DNA from: Methylomonas rapida
GTDB taxonomy: Bacteria > Pseudomonadota > Gammaproteobacteria > Methylococcales > Methylomonadaceae
DNA: 64,000 nt
Assembly: GCF_024360925.2 (NCBI RefSeq)
Contig: NZ_CP113517.1
Location: 3,224,001 to 3,288,000 of the forward strand
Direction of reading: 5' to 3'
The notes below the pieces were generated by a model. That model saw only the letters and a program-made list of their open reading frames with translations. It made no database searches and was not told where the DNA came from. This document shows positions 8,104-17,440 of the stretch, piece after piece. Position 1 is the stretch's first letter; the number at the start of each line of letters is the position of its first letter. The translations under genes and the position numbers were made by a program.

Positions 8104-10560
8104 ATGCCCAATCGATTTTTGTTATTAACGATCAAACGCCCCCGCCATGCCAGGCATCGATTCTACGCAATGGCTGCCATCGCAGCCCTTTCATTTGCCC
8201 TCCTCAGCGCATGTGAATCACATGCGCCCCGGCCAGATAGCGTCAAAACCGCAGCAACCATGACGCCTATACCCGCAAACCAGGCAATGACAGCCTCTCA
8301 CGATATTGAGCGCGCGCGCTTTGCTCAACTAAACGAGATCGCCAACCAGGAGATCGCCGCCGGCCATATCGCCGGGGCCGTGGTTCTAGTGGGCCATAAA
8401 GGCAAAATCGTCTACCGAGAGGCTTTTGGGCAAAAGAGCACGCGGCCGCATCCGGAAGCGATGACGACGGACACGCTTTTCGACCTGGCCTCGGTCACCA
8501 AAGTAGTCGCCACCAGCACGGCCATCATGCAGCTGGTCGAGCGCGGTCAATTGAAACTGGACGATGCCGCCGCCAGGTATTGGCCGGCATTTGGTCAAAA
8601 CGGCAAGGAAGCCATCACCTTGCGCCAATTGATGACCCACACCTCCGGCTTGCGCGCCGAAGTCAACGGCAAAGGGCGCTGGTCCGATTACCAAGGCGCC
8701 ATGCAAGCCATCTTGGCCGACAAGCCCCTAAGCACGGCAGGCACGACTTTTCGTTATAGCGACGTCAACTTCATCGTATTGGGTGAAATCGTGCGGCGCG
8801 TGTCAGGGCTGCCGCTGGAAGACTATTGCGCCAAAAACATTTTTACCCCGCTGGGCCTAAAGGACACGACTTTCAAACCCGAGCCCCGGCTCCGGCCGCG
8901 TGTAGCCCCTTCCGATCTACGTTGGGGCGAAGTGCAGGACCCGACCGCTTACCGCATGGGCGGCGTGGCGGGTAATGCCGGCTTGTTTTCCACGGCCGAC
9001 GATCTGGCTGTGTTTGCACAAATGCTGCTTAACGGTGGTCTTCAAAACGGCCGGCGCATTCTCTCCGCCGATTCCGTAACCGCCCTGTCCAACCCGCACG
9101 GCATCTCTGGCCAATCCACGTTACGCGGCTTGGGCTGGGACATCCGTTCACCGTACAGCAAAGACCATACAAGCTCATTTCCGTTGGGCTCGTTCGGCCA
9201 TACCGGATACACCGGTACATCCTTGTGGATAGAGCCAAAATCCCAAACCTTTTTGATCATCCTTACCAGCCGTTTGCATCCGGATGGCAAGGGTAATGCG
9301 AGGCCATTACGAGCCAAAGCCGCAGCCATGGTCGCCAGTGCGCTGCCCATGGGACCTGCCGCCGATTCCATCACCCAAACCGGCGCTGATGCGGCCCCCA
9401 TCATGCCCGGATCGGGACAAGCGGATAATGTGGATTCGGTACGGACCGGCATGGAAACCCTCAAAACCGCCGGCTTTGCGCCCTTGCAGGGCAAGAATGT
9501 CGGGGTCATCACCAATCACACGGGTATCGGCGCGGATGGCCGTTCGACGATCGACCTATTGCGCCAGGCGCCCGGCCTGAAATTGCGGGCGATTTTCAGC
9601 CCCGAGCATGGCCTTGGCGGCAAATTGGATGAAAAAATCGCCTCCGGGCAAGATCCCGTTACCGGTTTGCCGATTTACAGTTTGTATGGCAACGACAAAA
9701 AACCCACCACCACAATGCTGGCAGGCCTGGATGCGCTGGTTTACGATATTCAAGACATCGGCGCGCGCTTTTATACCTACATCACGACGATGGCTTATGC
9801 GATGGAGGCCGCCGCCGCGGCCGGGCTTGATTTTTACGTGCTGGACAGACCAAACCCGATCAATGCGACTATCGTGCAAGGGCCTGTCATGGATGAATCT
9901 CTAAAATCCTTCACCGGCTACTTTCCACTACCCGTCCGCTACGGCATGACGGTTGGAGAACTGGCTCAGTTATTCAACCATGAATATCGGATTGGCGCCA
10001 AACTGCAGGTAATGCCCATGCAAGGTTATCGCCGCGACAGCTGGCTGGACGAAACGGGCTTAGCGTGGATCGATCCTTCGCCCAACATTCGCTCCCTGAC
10101 TGAAGCGATACTGTATCCAGGTGTAGCCCTCGTCGAAGCCGCCAATCTCAGTGTTGGACGCGGCACCGACACGCCGTTCGAAATCGTGGGTGCGCCTTGG
10201 ATTTCCGGCTACCGGCTCGCCGACTATCTGAATCAACGCCAGATCCCTGGCGTCAGCTTCACTCCGACGACATTCCAGCCCCAATCCGATCGCTATCGCA
10301 GGCAACGCTGCGAGGGCGTGCGCTTGCAATTGACAGATAGAGACACATTCGACGCGCCACGTCTAGGCCTTGAATTGACCATAGCTTTGCAGCATTTATA
10401 TCCGGATAGTTTCGAGCTAGACCGGACACGGTCGATGTTTGGTTCACGTGCCGTGCTTGAATCGATCAAACAGGGTAAATCCCCCGAAGAAATCCAGCGC
10501 GGCTGGCAATCCCGCTTGGATGAATTTCTAAAAATACGGGCAAAATACCTGATCTACTAG
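8104..10560 (+). CDS. Lipoprotein fusion: serine hydrolase (class C beta-lactamase fold) + NamZ-type exo-N-acetylmuramidase (DUF1343)
   Basis: About 818 residues with two enzyme domains. The N-terminus is a lipoprotein signal ending in LLSAC, so the protein is probably anchored in an outer or inner membrane leaflet. Residues from about 65 to 400 form a penicillin-binding/beta-lactamase domain with the SxxK serine in LASVTK (about nt 8490) and a YSDVN tyrosine motif (about nt 8755). From about nt 9450 to the end runs a DUF1343 domain (VGVITNHTGIGADG, SPEHGLGG, DIQDIGARFYTY), the family that includes the exo-beta-N-acetylmuramidase NamZ. The combination suggests trimming and recycling of peptidoglycan in the periplasm. 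Start 8104 (ATG) is preferred over a TTG at 8092. Confidence 0.88.
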   Translation: MPNRFLLLTIKRPRHARHRFYAMAAIAALSFALLSACESHAPRPDSVKTAATMTPIPANQAMTASHDIERARFAQLNEIANQEIAAGHIAGAVVLVGHKGKIVYREAFGQKSTRPHPEAMTTDTLFDLASVTKVVATSTAIMQLVERGQLKLDDAAARYWPAFGQNGKEAITLRQLMTHTSGLRAEVNGKGRWSDYQGAMQAILADKPLSTAGTTFRYSDVNFIVLGEIVRRVSGLPLEDYCAKNIFTPLGLKDTTFKPEPRLRPRVAPSDLRWGEVQDPTAYRMGGVAGNAGLFSTADDLAVFAQMLLNGGLQNGRRILSADSVTALSNPHGISGQSTLRGLGWDIRSPYSKDHTSSFPLGSFGHTGYTGTSLWIEPKSQTFLIILTSRLHPDGKGNARPLRAKAAAMVASALPMGPAADSITQTGADAAPIMPGSGQADNVDSVRTGMETLKTAGFAPLQGKNVGVITNHTGIGADGRSTIDLLRQAPGLKLRAIFSPEHGLGGKLDEKIASGQDPVTGLPIYSLYGNDKKPTTTMLAGLDALVYDIQDIGARFYTYITTMAYAMEAAAAAGLDFYVLDRPNPINATIVQGPVMDESLKSFTGYFPLPVRYGMTVGELAQLFNHEYRIGAKLQVMPMQGYRRDSWLDETGLAWIDPSPNIRSLTEAILYPGVALVEAANLSVGRGTDTPFEIVGAPWISGYRLADYLNQRQIPGVSFTPTTFQPQSDRYRRQRCEGVRLQLTDRDTFDAPRLGLELTIALQHLYPDSFELDRTRSMFGSRAVLESIKQGKSPEEIQRGWQSRLDEFLKIRAKYLIY

Positions 10561-10676
10561 ACTCAGCGAGCCGTTTGATCCGCGCACTTGATCCCGAACC
10601 CGGATCATTTGAACGCCGTCGCCGTGACGCTGTTGCCTATGCCTAAATATTCAAGCCGATCGAAGCCCTGGCCTTG

Positions 10677-10826
10677 ATCCTAGAAAAATCCTTGGGTCCA
10701 CGAAACACGCGAAAATCACGAAAAGTTGCAAACAGTTATCATCCTAAAGATCTGCACCGGGCAGGTGAATCGATAAGCGTTCATAACATAATGATTTATT
10801 TCGTGTATTTCGTGCTTTTCGTGGAC
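10677..10826. repeat. Dispersed MITE-like repeat, copy A
   Basis: A 150-bp sequence with imperfect inverted ends (GTCCACGAAACACGCGAAAA near the left, TTTCGTGCTTTTCGTGGAC at the right). A second copy in the same orientation is at 57670-57809, sharing for example AGGTGAATCGATAA and ATGATTTATTTCGTG. It has no ORF of its own and lies in the gap between two convergent genes. The rest of the 320-bp gap (10561-10880) shows nothing else clear. Confidence 0.75.
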
Positions 10827-10880
10827 TACGATGTTTTTGGGTTGATCGGTTATCGTGACGATGACACTGGCATCGTTGTT

Positions 10881-13800
10881 CTACTCCAGTTCCACATCCA
10901 CGCGCCGGATCTGTCCTTGACGCAAGGCCTCCACGACCGGTCCCGTCAGATAACCGGCTTCCACGCTCAGGGAGTCGCCGTCGCTAGCGTACAAGCGATA
11001 ACGCCTTGGTTGCACTGCGTCCGCACCGAACGTATCTTTGCGTGCTGGGTTGATGTAAACCAACAACGTCGAACCGAATAAGGTAAAAGTCGCACTGTTG
11101 GCGGGCAATGTTTCTTCCCGGCAAAAGGGTTTGACGGTTTGCGGCTGTGTCGAGAAAAATGTCTTCGCCAGCACCGGCTTGAGCTGAAATCGTAAATTGC
11201 CCTCCGGGCAGACAAACGGCGCGGCGCCGAGGAAAAGCTGTAGCCATAGATGAAGAAATTCCACCGTCGAGCCGGATAAACGAGCGACGCAACCTCTGCC
11301 GTGCTGACGCGGATCGATCGTAAATCCACTACTGACCAGAAAACTGGAGTTTTCTATCGGACTGCGGCCGTATCGTTGGGGCTCATGAAACGCTACCAGC
11401 AATTTTTCCATGTCGGCGTAAAATTCATCGACCAAGCCGGCGCGTACCATCTCCAACACGAATTTGTAGTGCATGTGCAGGAAAATCGAGCCGTTTTCCA
11501 GCCAGCCGTAATTGAACACGCCGATACGGCCAAGCTCCAACGCATGATCCCCTAATGGCGCGTTCAAGCGGTACATGCCCAGCTTTTCATCGAACAATTC
11601 CGAGTTTCGGGCCGCGGCGTAAAGCCGACGCGCCTCGCCCTGGCCGGCAATGCGCAAAGCGTGCACGAAACCTTCCAGAAACAGCGGCAGCGGTTTTTGT
11701 TTGAAACGCATGACCTCCGCCCTTCCCTCGCCGATGTCCGTGTATTGCTCGGCCTCATAGACAAAATAAGTCACGATGCCCTGCGGCGTGCGGGCTTTGC
11801 AGATCGCCGCGTCGAGATGCCTGGATACGGAAACCAGAAAACTTTTCACCTTCGCCAAACTCAGCGCGCGTTCCGTGCCGGCAAAGCCCATGAATACCTT
11901 TTGCCGATAAGCTTCTTTCAAGGCGCCGCTTTGTCGCCAAAATGCTTCGGCAGACAAGTCCGAACTTTGCAACAGCGCGTCCAGCCCAGCTAAAAAGTCC
12001 GCTAATTCAAGCGGCAACGAGCATGCACCCTCGACACCCTCCAAGGCTTGCAAGGAAAAATCGACCAAGCGTTTCAGTTCGATAGTTTCATTGACCGCAG
12101 AACCCAAAATACCCGGCAAGCCGTTCAAGGCGTCGCACCAGCCGGGACGGTCCGCTTCCATTTCAACGCCCACACCGGCCGGGTCCAGGCTCGCTAATTT
12201 GTTCACGACCAAGGTCAAGATTTTACCGAGCAGCGTGGTGTAAACGATCTCACCCTTGCCAGCCTCGGAACGCACCTGATAACGGCGGCCGCTACGCGAT
12301 TCGATCAGGGCTTTTTTATCGGCGCAAAACTGCACCGCGCCGTATTGGCGCACCCCGTTCGGCGTAATCTGGTATTTTTGCGCGCGCGGGACCACGAAAT
12401 GGGTAGGATCGAAGAAGGTATAAGTCTTGTCCCGAAACAACTCGGCCAGGCGGTCTGGAAAGATAGCCGCGTAATTGATCAGCAAATCGACCAGATAAGT
12501 CCAATGATCCGACCAATAACCGCGATCGAATTCGGCATCTTCGACTTCCTGAGCTATAGCCAGAATCTCGCCAATGACCGTTTCCGGCTCGACGCCGGCC
12601 GTTTCCAGCAATTGCCAGAGCTCGGCGTATTTGAATTCCTGTGCCAACAGTGCTTCCAGGCCGGGAATCCTGGCACAAATCTGCGCCAAGTCCTGCGACG
12701 CTGCCACGACAAACCGCGAATTACGCAGCGAACACGGGTTATAGCCGTCCGGCTGAATCAAATTAAAAAAGTAACGGATGTTTTTGTCGGCCAAACCCGG
12801 TTCGAAAAAAAGATCGACCCGGCGGTTTTGCAGCACGTCGCGAAAATCGCCGTTGCCTTCCGAATAAGGCGTATCCTGCAGCAGAAAGTCGTTGTAATCG
12901 CGCTCCAGATCGCCGTGCTTGCGGCCGAACAAATACAACTGCACGCCGCCCGGCACCGCCAGCGGAAAGCCGCCGCGCAAACCATTATCCAGATAACATT
13001 GCCGGGCATGGGCATCGAAAAGAGGTTTGGCGGTGACGGTAAAGGCCCGCCGACTGATGTCGTCCACCCAGCGACGATTGGCCTCGCGCTTGGCGTCCAA
13101 ATAATCGGCATTGCCGGCTTCGGCGACGAATTGCCGAAAGATTTCCTTTGAGGCCGCATGACCATAAACACCGTAGAACACCTGGCTTTCACCCGGCGCC
13201 AATTCGATGGTCAGGACTTGAAACGCCGATGGGGTCTGATTGGCGCTGACTTGCCGGGCCAAATCCAGGCCCTGACCGGCAAAAAACCGTTCCGCTGTGG
13301 CAAAGTCGCCGGCCAAGCCAAACACCCGCTCCGGATCGACGATGACCGGGTTACGAACACCCTGCAAAAAACCGACGAAAAAGTTGCCGGCAATCACCGG
13401 CTCGACTTGCGGCGTGTCGGTCGGCCAGACTTTCAAGCGGTAAAACGGCAGATTGTCTTCCACATCCTCCACGCGCATGAACGCCTCCGAAGTGCGGCTC
13501 ATGAACTTGAGTATCCATTGATTCATGGCAAAGGGCAGCACCAGCGGCAGGCCGTCGACAATTTCGATGCGTTTGGAACTAGCCGAACTATTGACGATTT
13601 CGACCCGTCTGACCAAGCCCGCCACCGAGGCTTCCGGCAACGTGAACATGTCGGCGCGCAGGATTAGCCCCAGATCAGGATTGACTTCCTCGACACCGAC
13701 TTCGTGCGGCGACACAGACAAGCGCTGTTGGGTTTCGGCTCCCGCACCACGCTGAAACGGTTCATGAGTAGACACGTTGTCGCCATCGTGGATTTTCAAA

Positions 13801-14123
13801 AAGGTGCGGAACCCGCGCGACGTTGTGAGTTGATAAGCCTTGTCCGCCGGGAAAAACTCCAAAAAGGCGCCATCCTTGTTACGCACGCCAAAACTGGCCA
13901 CGGCCTGACCGCGATTGACATAAAACGCCCAGGCCGGTCGTCCTCTGACACCGGCAATACCGGGCAAAAAACTGGCGAATGGCGCTTGTTCATTATACTG
14001 ATCGATGATGAAACGATGGTCACTGTCGAAGGCGTAGGCAGATTGAGTCACTGAATGGCTCCCTATCAGTTGGAGTTTGCGGTCGCGGCTTGGATCATAC
14101 CCGAAGGCGGCAAGCGCTTCCAT
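10881..14123 (-). CDS. Very large cellobiose-phosphorylase-like protein (GH94/GH149/GH161 type)
   Basis: A 1080-residue cytoplasmic protein without signal peptide. The N-terminal part carries a beta-sandwich typical of GH94-like phosphorylases (YAFDSDHRFIIDQYNEQAP, AWAFYVNRGQAVASFGVRNKDG). The catalytic alpha-barrel contains GYWSDHWTYLVDLL (about nt 12500-12540), where an Asp in this position is the likely general acid. The length is well above GH94 (about 800) and matches the long beta-1,3-glucan phosphorylases better, as I recall them. Such enzymes split beta-glucan oligomers with phosphate to give glucose 1-phosphate. It is convergent with the NamZ fusion gene. The family-level call is good; substrate and subfamily are inference. 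Confidence 0.65.
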   Translation of the reverse strand: MEALAAFGYDPSRDRKLQLIGSHSVTQSAYAFDSDHRFIIDQYNEQAPFASFLPGIAGVRGRPAWAFYVNRGQAVASFGVRNKDGAFLEFFPADKAYQLTTSRGFRTFLKIHDGDNVSTHEPFQRGAGAETQQRLSVSPHEVGVEEVNPDLGLILRADMFTLPEASVAGLVRRVEIVNSSASSKRIEIVDGLPLVLPFAMNQWILKFMSRTSEAFMRVEDVEDNLPFYRLKVWPTDTPQVEPVIAGNFFVGFLQGVRNPVIVDPERVFGLAGDFATAERFFAGQGLDLARQVSANQTPSAFQVLTIELAPGESQVFYGVYGHAASKEIFRQFVAEAGNADYLDAKREANRRWVDDISRRAFTVTAKPLFDAHARQCYLDNGLRGGFPLAVPGGVQLYLFGRKHGDLERDYNDFLLQDTPYSEGNGDFRDVLQNRRVDLFFEPGLADKNIRYFFNLIQPDGYNPCSLRNSRFVVAASQDLAQICARIPGLEALLAQEFKYAELWQLLETAGVEPETVIGEILAIAQEVEDAEFDRGYWSDHWTYLVDLLINYAAIFPDRLAELFRDKTYTFFDPTHFVVPRAQKYQITPNGVRQYGAVQFCADKKALIESRSGRRYQVRSEAGKGEIVYTTLLGKILTLVVNKLASLDPAGVGVEMEADRPGWCDALNGLPGILGSAVNETIELKRLVDFSLQALEGVEGACSLPLELADFLAGLDALLQSSDLSAEAFWRQSGALKEAYRQKVFMGFAGTERALSLAKVKSFLVSVSRHLDAAICKARTPQGIVTYFVYEAEQYTDIGEGRAEVMRFKQKPLPLFLEGFVHALRIAGQGEARRLYAAARNSELFDEKLGMYRLNAPLGDHALELGRIGVFNYGWLENGSIFLHMHYKFVLEMVRAGLVDEFYADMEKLLVAFHEPQRYGRSPIENSSFLVSSGFTIDPRQHGRGCVARLSGSTVEFLHLWLQLFLGAAPFVCPEGNLRFQLKPVLAKTFFSTQPQTVKPFCREETLPANSATFTLFGSTLLVYINPARKDTFGADAVQPRRYRLYASDGDSLSVEAGYLTGPVVEALRQGQIRRVDVELE

Positions 14124-14260
14124 TCACGCCGTTAAGAAACTGATCCCTATTACGTAATCATCAGAATGGAAAGGATGCTGAGTGAATCAAGCAAAAACGG
14201 GCTTTTTGTCGGATAGGACCCCTTCGCTGAGGAGATTGCCGTAAAAAGCGACTACTCTCG

Positions 14261-14406
14261 AGAGGATACGATGAAGGACACAATTTTGTGAATGCCCCTG
14301 TATTTCGCTGAGCAATAAAAAACCCGCTAAGCCTTACAGCTTAGCGGGTTTTCGTACTTCTTTGCACGTCTCCGTACACTTAAATGGTACGAGGGTCGGA
14401 ATCGAA
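14261..14406. repeat. Left attachment-site direct repeat of the tRNA-Leu element
   Basis: This 146-bp stretch matches 32509-32666 with few differences: two GGA(C/T)AC repeats 12 bp apart, an AATAAAAAACCCGCTAAG hairpin, the segment TTTGCACGTCTCCGTACACT, and finally 22 bases (14385-14406) equal to the 3' end of tRNA-Leu with one C missing. The right copy has an extra ten bases in the middle. Duplication of a tRNA 3' end plus its terminator is the usual trace of tRNA-targeted integration. Confidence 0.85.
14319..14352 (-). terminator. Duplicated tRNA-Leu terminator hairpin (left copy)
   Basis: AAAACCCGCTAAG (14319-14331) pairs fully with CTTAGCGGGTTTT (14340-14352) around an 8-base loop, with a T/A run on both sides. 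It is the left copy of the hairpin that follows tRNA-Leu at 32579-32611 and is better preserved than that one. Confidence 0.75.
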
Positions 14407-14989
14407 ATTTTTAATATGTCTTTGTTTTTATTATTATTTTAAAAATACATTCTTCTAAGAGGACACACTCGAGGACACGCCATAAAGATCTGTAAGCTGA
14501 TTTTTCCAAGATTTGCATGCATTTGAAGACGAAAATCTATTGACGGCTCATTGGCGTATATGACCGCAACAAACCGCCATTTTTTTGCTCATGAATTACG
14601 CAAGATATTGATATTAATTGGGTTATTTTGTTGTGTATTAGTGCGCGCCTTTTTATAAAAATATTGGAAACAAATATAACAAATTGATTTAAAAGGATTT
14701 TATTTTTTGCTCGGTTTTTTGTTGGTTTCTTTGTTGCTTATCAGCTTCAAAAACCGCCGTTTTGCTTCAATTAACGAAAAATCCCATTCAAATCAAAATC
14801 AAGAATTTATCCACAAATACCCAAAAGATTTAGTTTTTTAACGTGTTTTTCTATGCTTTTCTTCGATTTTCATCTAACAACAAGAGTGAAGTCTTATTAC
14901 AACGCACAAAATTTTTGCAAAAACCCCGCGGGCGAGGAGGAGTGATTTTGGGCTTGGTTGCTGACCTAGCGCTGAAAGGTCAACAGCGG
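14407..14989. other. AT-rich non-coding left end of the element
   Basis: No plausible gene in 580 bp. It is visibly AT-rich with many T runs. Next to the attachment site it contains two GAGGACAC repeats (listed separately). The rest shows no structure I can name. Confidence 0.6.
14459..14479. promoter_or_regulatory. Integrase arm-type sites, left end
   Basis: GAGGACACA (14459-14467) and GAGGACACG (14471-14479) are direct repeats exactly 12 bp apart. The same core with the same 12-bp phase recurs at the other end of the element beside the integrase gene (32461-32529). Positions at both ends and helical phasing fit binding sites for the N-terminal arm-binding domain of the integrase. Confidence 0.6.
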
Positions 14990-15991
14990 TCATGCTGCCG
15001 CCGCCAAGGGGTTCAGCTTAACCGCATCCTTTAAATGATCCGGCGCCAAGTGGGCGTAGCGCATCGTCATGCTGATGTCGGCATGGCCAAGAATCTTTTG
15101 CAGGCTCAGAATGTTGCCGCCGTTCATCACGAAGTGACTGGCGAACGAATGCCGCAAGATGTGCGTGGATTGGCCTCGAGGGAATTTTATATCGGTGTGC
15201 TTTGCTGCCCGCCGAAATGCTCCGATGCAATTCTTGAATAGACGGTCGTCCGGGTTCATATGGCCGGCGAACTGATCAAGCGCGTGGAAGAATGCGGGAT
15301 CTAGCGGAACCGTTCTGGTTTTCTTGGACTTGGTGAACTCGAAAGTAATCCGGCCATCGCGCAACTGCTTGCGCGTCAACTTCTCGGCCTCGCTCCACCT
15401 GGCGCCGGTCCGCAAACAGATTTGAGTCACCCACCACGTGCTGAGGTTTTGCGAGTGTATCTTGATCGAATCCAGCAACTCATCGATCTGTGACCGGCTC
15501 AAATAGCTAAGCTGGCGTTCCTGAATCTTGAAGAAATCAATATCACAGATGGGCGAATGGTAGGTAATGACCTTAAGCTTCTTCAGCTTGTTGAACACCG
15601 CCACCAAATACCCCTGCAGATTGTTGAAGGTTTTAAAGCAGACGGCATCGCCTTCAAAGGTTTTTACATAGCGATATTTCAAGAACTGCTCGGCGGTCAA
15701 CTGACTGGCCACGGGGTTTTTCAAATCGGTAGCCATTTGTAGCAATGCGCGGCGCCGGCGCTCGCCGTCCGCCAAGTTGATGCCGTGATAAATAAACCAG
15801 CTTTCGATCAGCTCTTTCAATGATCGATCATCCATGGCCTGCTCATAGGTCGTTCGATGCTGGGCCAAGTAATCACGCTCGAACAGCTCGGCCTCTTCCT
15901 TGGTGGCAAACCCGCCGCGCCTGGTTCGGGGTATGCCCTTTCTATCGACCTGCACGCGCCAAGTGTCGTCCTTATCCCGTTTCACCGCCAT
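14990..15991 (-). CDS. Tyrosine recombinase (phage integrase)
   Basis: A 333-residue site-specific recombinase. The N-terminal part (DTWRVQVDRKGIPRTRRGGF) looks like an AP2-like arm-binding module, followed by a SAM-like core-binding domain. The catalytic domain has Arg in TGARWSEAEKL, the HxxR box in HILRHSFASHF (about nt 15145-15110), a conserved His in LGHADISMTM and the nucleophilic Tyr in RYAHLAPDHL. It sits just inside the left end of the element, pointing outwards. The element carries a second, unrelated-looking integrase at its other end. This one could be the excisive partner, a resolvase, or the integrase of an older nested element. Confidence 0.9.
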   Translation of the reverse strand: MAVKRDKDDTWRVQVDRKGIPRTRRGGFATKEEAELFERDYLAQHRTTYEQAMDDRSLKELIESWFIYHGINLADGERRRRALLQMATDLKNPVASQLTAEQFLKYRYVKTFEGDAVCFKTFNNLQGYLVAVFNKLKKLKVITYHSPICDIDFFKIQERQLSYLSRSQIDELLDSIKIHSQNLSTWWVTQICLRTGARWSEAEKLTRKQLRDGRITFEFTKSKKTRTVPLDPAFFHALDQFAGHMNPDDRLFKNCIGAFRRAAKHTDIKFPRGQSTHILRHSFASHFVMNGGNILSLQKILGHADISMTMRYAHLAPDHLKDAVKLNPLAAAA

Positions 15992-16072
15992 GACTTCAAA
16001 CCCCGCTCTTAAAATAACCGCGCCTTGTTAAATGAATCGGCAGACCCTCTCAAGCCTGCCTATCATTGATCG

Positions 16073-16702
16073 TTACGCTGCTTTTTCGATCAAATCATCT
16101 ACAAACTGATTGCATTCCGGCAAATCTGGAAGCTCCTTGGTATCGGCAAAAACCGCCGGAATGATTTCCTCGCAAATGATCCGATACGTTTCAGACGTGA
16201 AGGCGGCCTTTTGTCCGTGATTAAAGCCTTTGCCTCGGCCCTCGACCGCGATAACCGCCATCACCAGCTTTTTAAAGGATTCGCCCGCGGCGGTGGCAAA
16301 CTCGCTTAACGACTGTTCCGCCAAGTCAACCAACAGCAAATCCCGCGCATCCGTCACGGCGCGGCGCTTTTCCTGCAACTCAGCATCCAATATTGCTAGC
16401 TCTCGATTAGTGTCTGTAATACTCTGTTCGATCGCGGGCAACTCGGCTTTCAATGCTTCCAGCGTATTTTTCTGATCGTTGTATTGATCAATCGTCAACG
16501 TCGGTTGATGCAGACGCGAACCGCTGGCTATCGCCCGGTCCTCTTTTTCCAGCGTGGCGGCAATGGTTTGGATTTGTACCGTTCGCTCGGTGATCTGGCT
16601 TTTGTAATTCTCGATGCGCTGATTAATTTCGAGTCTATTCGAGAGTAACCCTTTTATTTCGGTTTTGAGTTTTAAATACTCGGCTTTTTTTTCTTGATTC
16701 AT
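16073..16702 (-). CDS. Hypothetical coiled-coil protein
   Basis: 209 residues, not recognised. The first 130 residues are rich in Glu, Lys, Leu and Gln with heptad-like spacing (LKTEIKGLLSNRLEINQRIE, LELQEKRRAV type) and very likely form a long coiled coil. The C-terminal 80 residues (GESFKKLVMAVIAVEGRG onwards) look globular. ATG is preceded by AAGGAT about ten bases upstream. It lies between the inner integrase and a series of small genes on the same strand. No function can be assigned. Confidence 0.65.
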   Translation of the reverse strand: MNQEKKAEYLKLKTEIKGLLSNRLEINQRIENYKSQITERTVQIQTIAATLEKEDRAIASGSRLHQPTLTIDQYNDQKNTLEALKAELPAIEQSITDTNRELAILDAELQEKRRAVTDARDLLLVDLAEQSLSEFATAAGESFKKLVMAVIAVEGRGKGFNHGQKAAFTSETYRIICEEIIPAVFADTKELPDLPECNQFVDDLIEKAA

Positions 16703-16762
16703 AAATTAAAAATCCTTTGGTTTTGGGAGGCTGCGCGCCAATTTAGCGCGCAACAAATTCCA

Positions 16763-17008
16763 TTAAAGATAAGTGGTCGAATCGTCCGCCGCGTTCACGG
16801 CTTTTTCGATTAAATCAGCCGTTTTCAGCAATACGCTAAATTCGCCGGTATCTGGCTCGAAGTCTGAAAGAATTGCGATGCTATTGCGCGCATCGGCAAC
16901 CATGTCGCGAATGCTTTCAGCATCCTCAGGCGTCAAGCTGCTGAATTCGAGCTTATCCATCGCGGCGCCCAATTTTGCCGTGGCGTTTTGTAAAATTTGC
17001 TTGTCCAT
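16763..17008 (-). CDS. Small acidic hypothetical protein
   Basis: 81 residues, acidic and probably helical (TAKLGAAMDKLEFSSLTPED, DMVADARNSIAILSD). A strong AGGAG ribosome site lies nine bases before the ATG, which supports it as a true gene. No recognised domain. It is part of the small-gene series 17802-16073 of the element. Confidence 0.65.
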   Translation of the reverse strand: MDKQILQNATAKLGAAMDKLEFSSLTPEDAESIRDMVADARNSIAILSDFEPDTGEFSVLLKTADLIEKAVNAADDSTTYL

Positions 17009-17043
17009 GTTTTCTCCTATTGATTAAAAAATACCGCTATCAG

Positions 17044-17391
17044 CTACGCGCCCAATGGCCGGCCATGCGCCTTGTTGATAGGCTCCCGCCATGATGCTTC
17101 TTGGTAACCCATCGCCTCGCGCATATTTTCTGGAATGTACCAGCTCACATAATTGTTCGCGGCCACTTCTGTAACATAGTAAACCCCGTAGCCGCACAGA
17201 TTGGTATTACCCGCCGCTGTCGCTTCGGCGTTCAGATCGGCAATGATTTCGCCGACGTTCAGCGAAACATAATCGTATTGCTCTTTGGTCATCATCGACC
17301 AGGGTGAAACAATCAGCATGGCGTTGTACATTCGAGCCGTTAAGCCCTGCGCCCTGATGTTCTGCAATGGTGTTGGTGGTGTTTCGGCCAT
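17044..17391 (-). CDS. Hypothetical protein, paralogue of the neighbouring 17509-17802 gene
   Basis: 115 residues from the ATG at 17391, which has GGAG at 17400-17403; a longer frame to 17451 lacks a site. The N-terminal half (LQNIRAQGLTARMYNAMLIV, then SLNVGEIIADLNAEA) follows the same pattern as the next gene upstream (LAELRRQGFEADLYQARLRV, then TANLPAIVDGIVAEQ), so the two are paralogues. Both are preceded by the same leader motif. Function unknown. Confidence 0.68.
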   Translation of the reverse strand: MAETPPTPLQNIRAQGLTARMYNAMLIVSPWSMMTKEQYDYVSLNVGEIIADLNAEATAAGNTNLCGYGVYYVTEVAANNYVSWYIPENMREAMGYQEASWREPINKAHGRPLGA

Positions 17392-17440
17392 CTTTAAATC
17401 TCCGTTGATGTTGTTGGTAAAAGCCGGTTTACAGCCGGAA

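Noticed and set aside
12345..13151. Plus-strand frame of 268 codons opposite the phosphorylase
   Set aside because: Antisense shadow; the minus-strand phosphorylase frame is continuous and domain-bearing.
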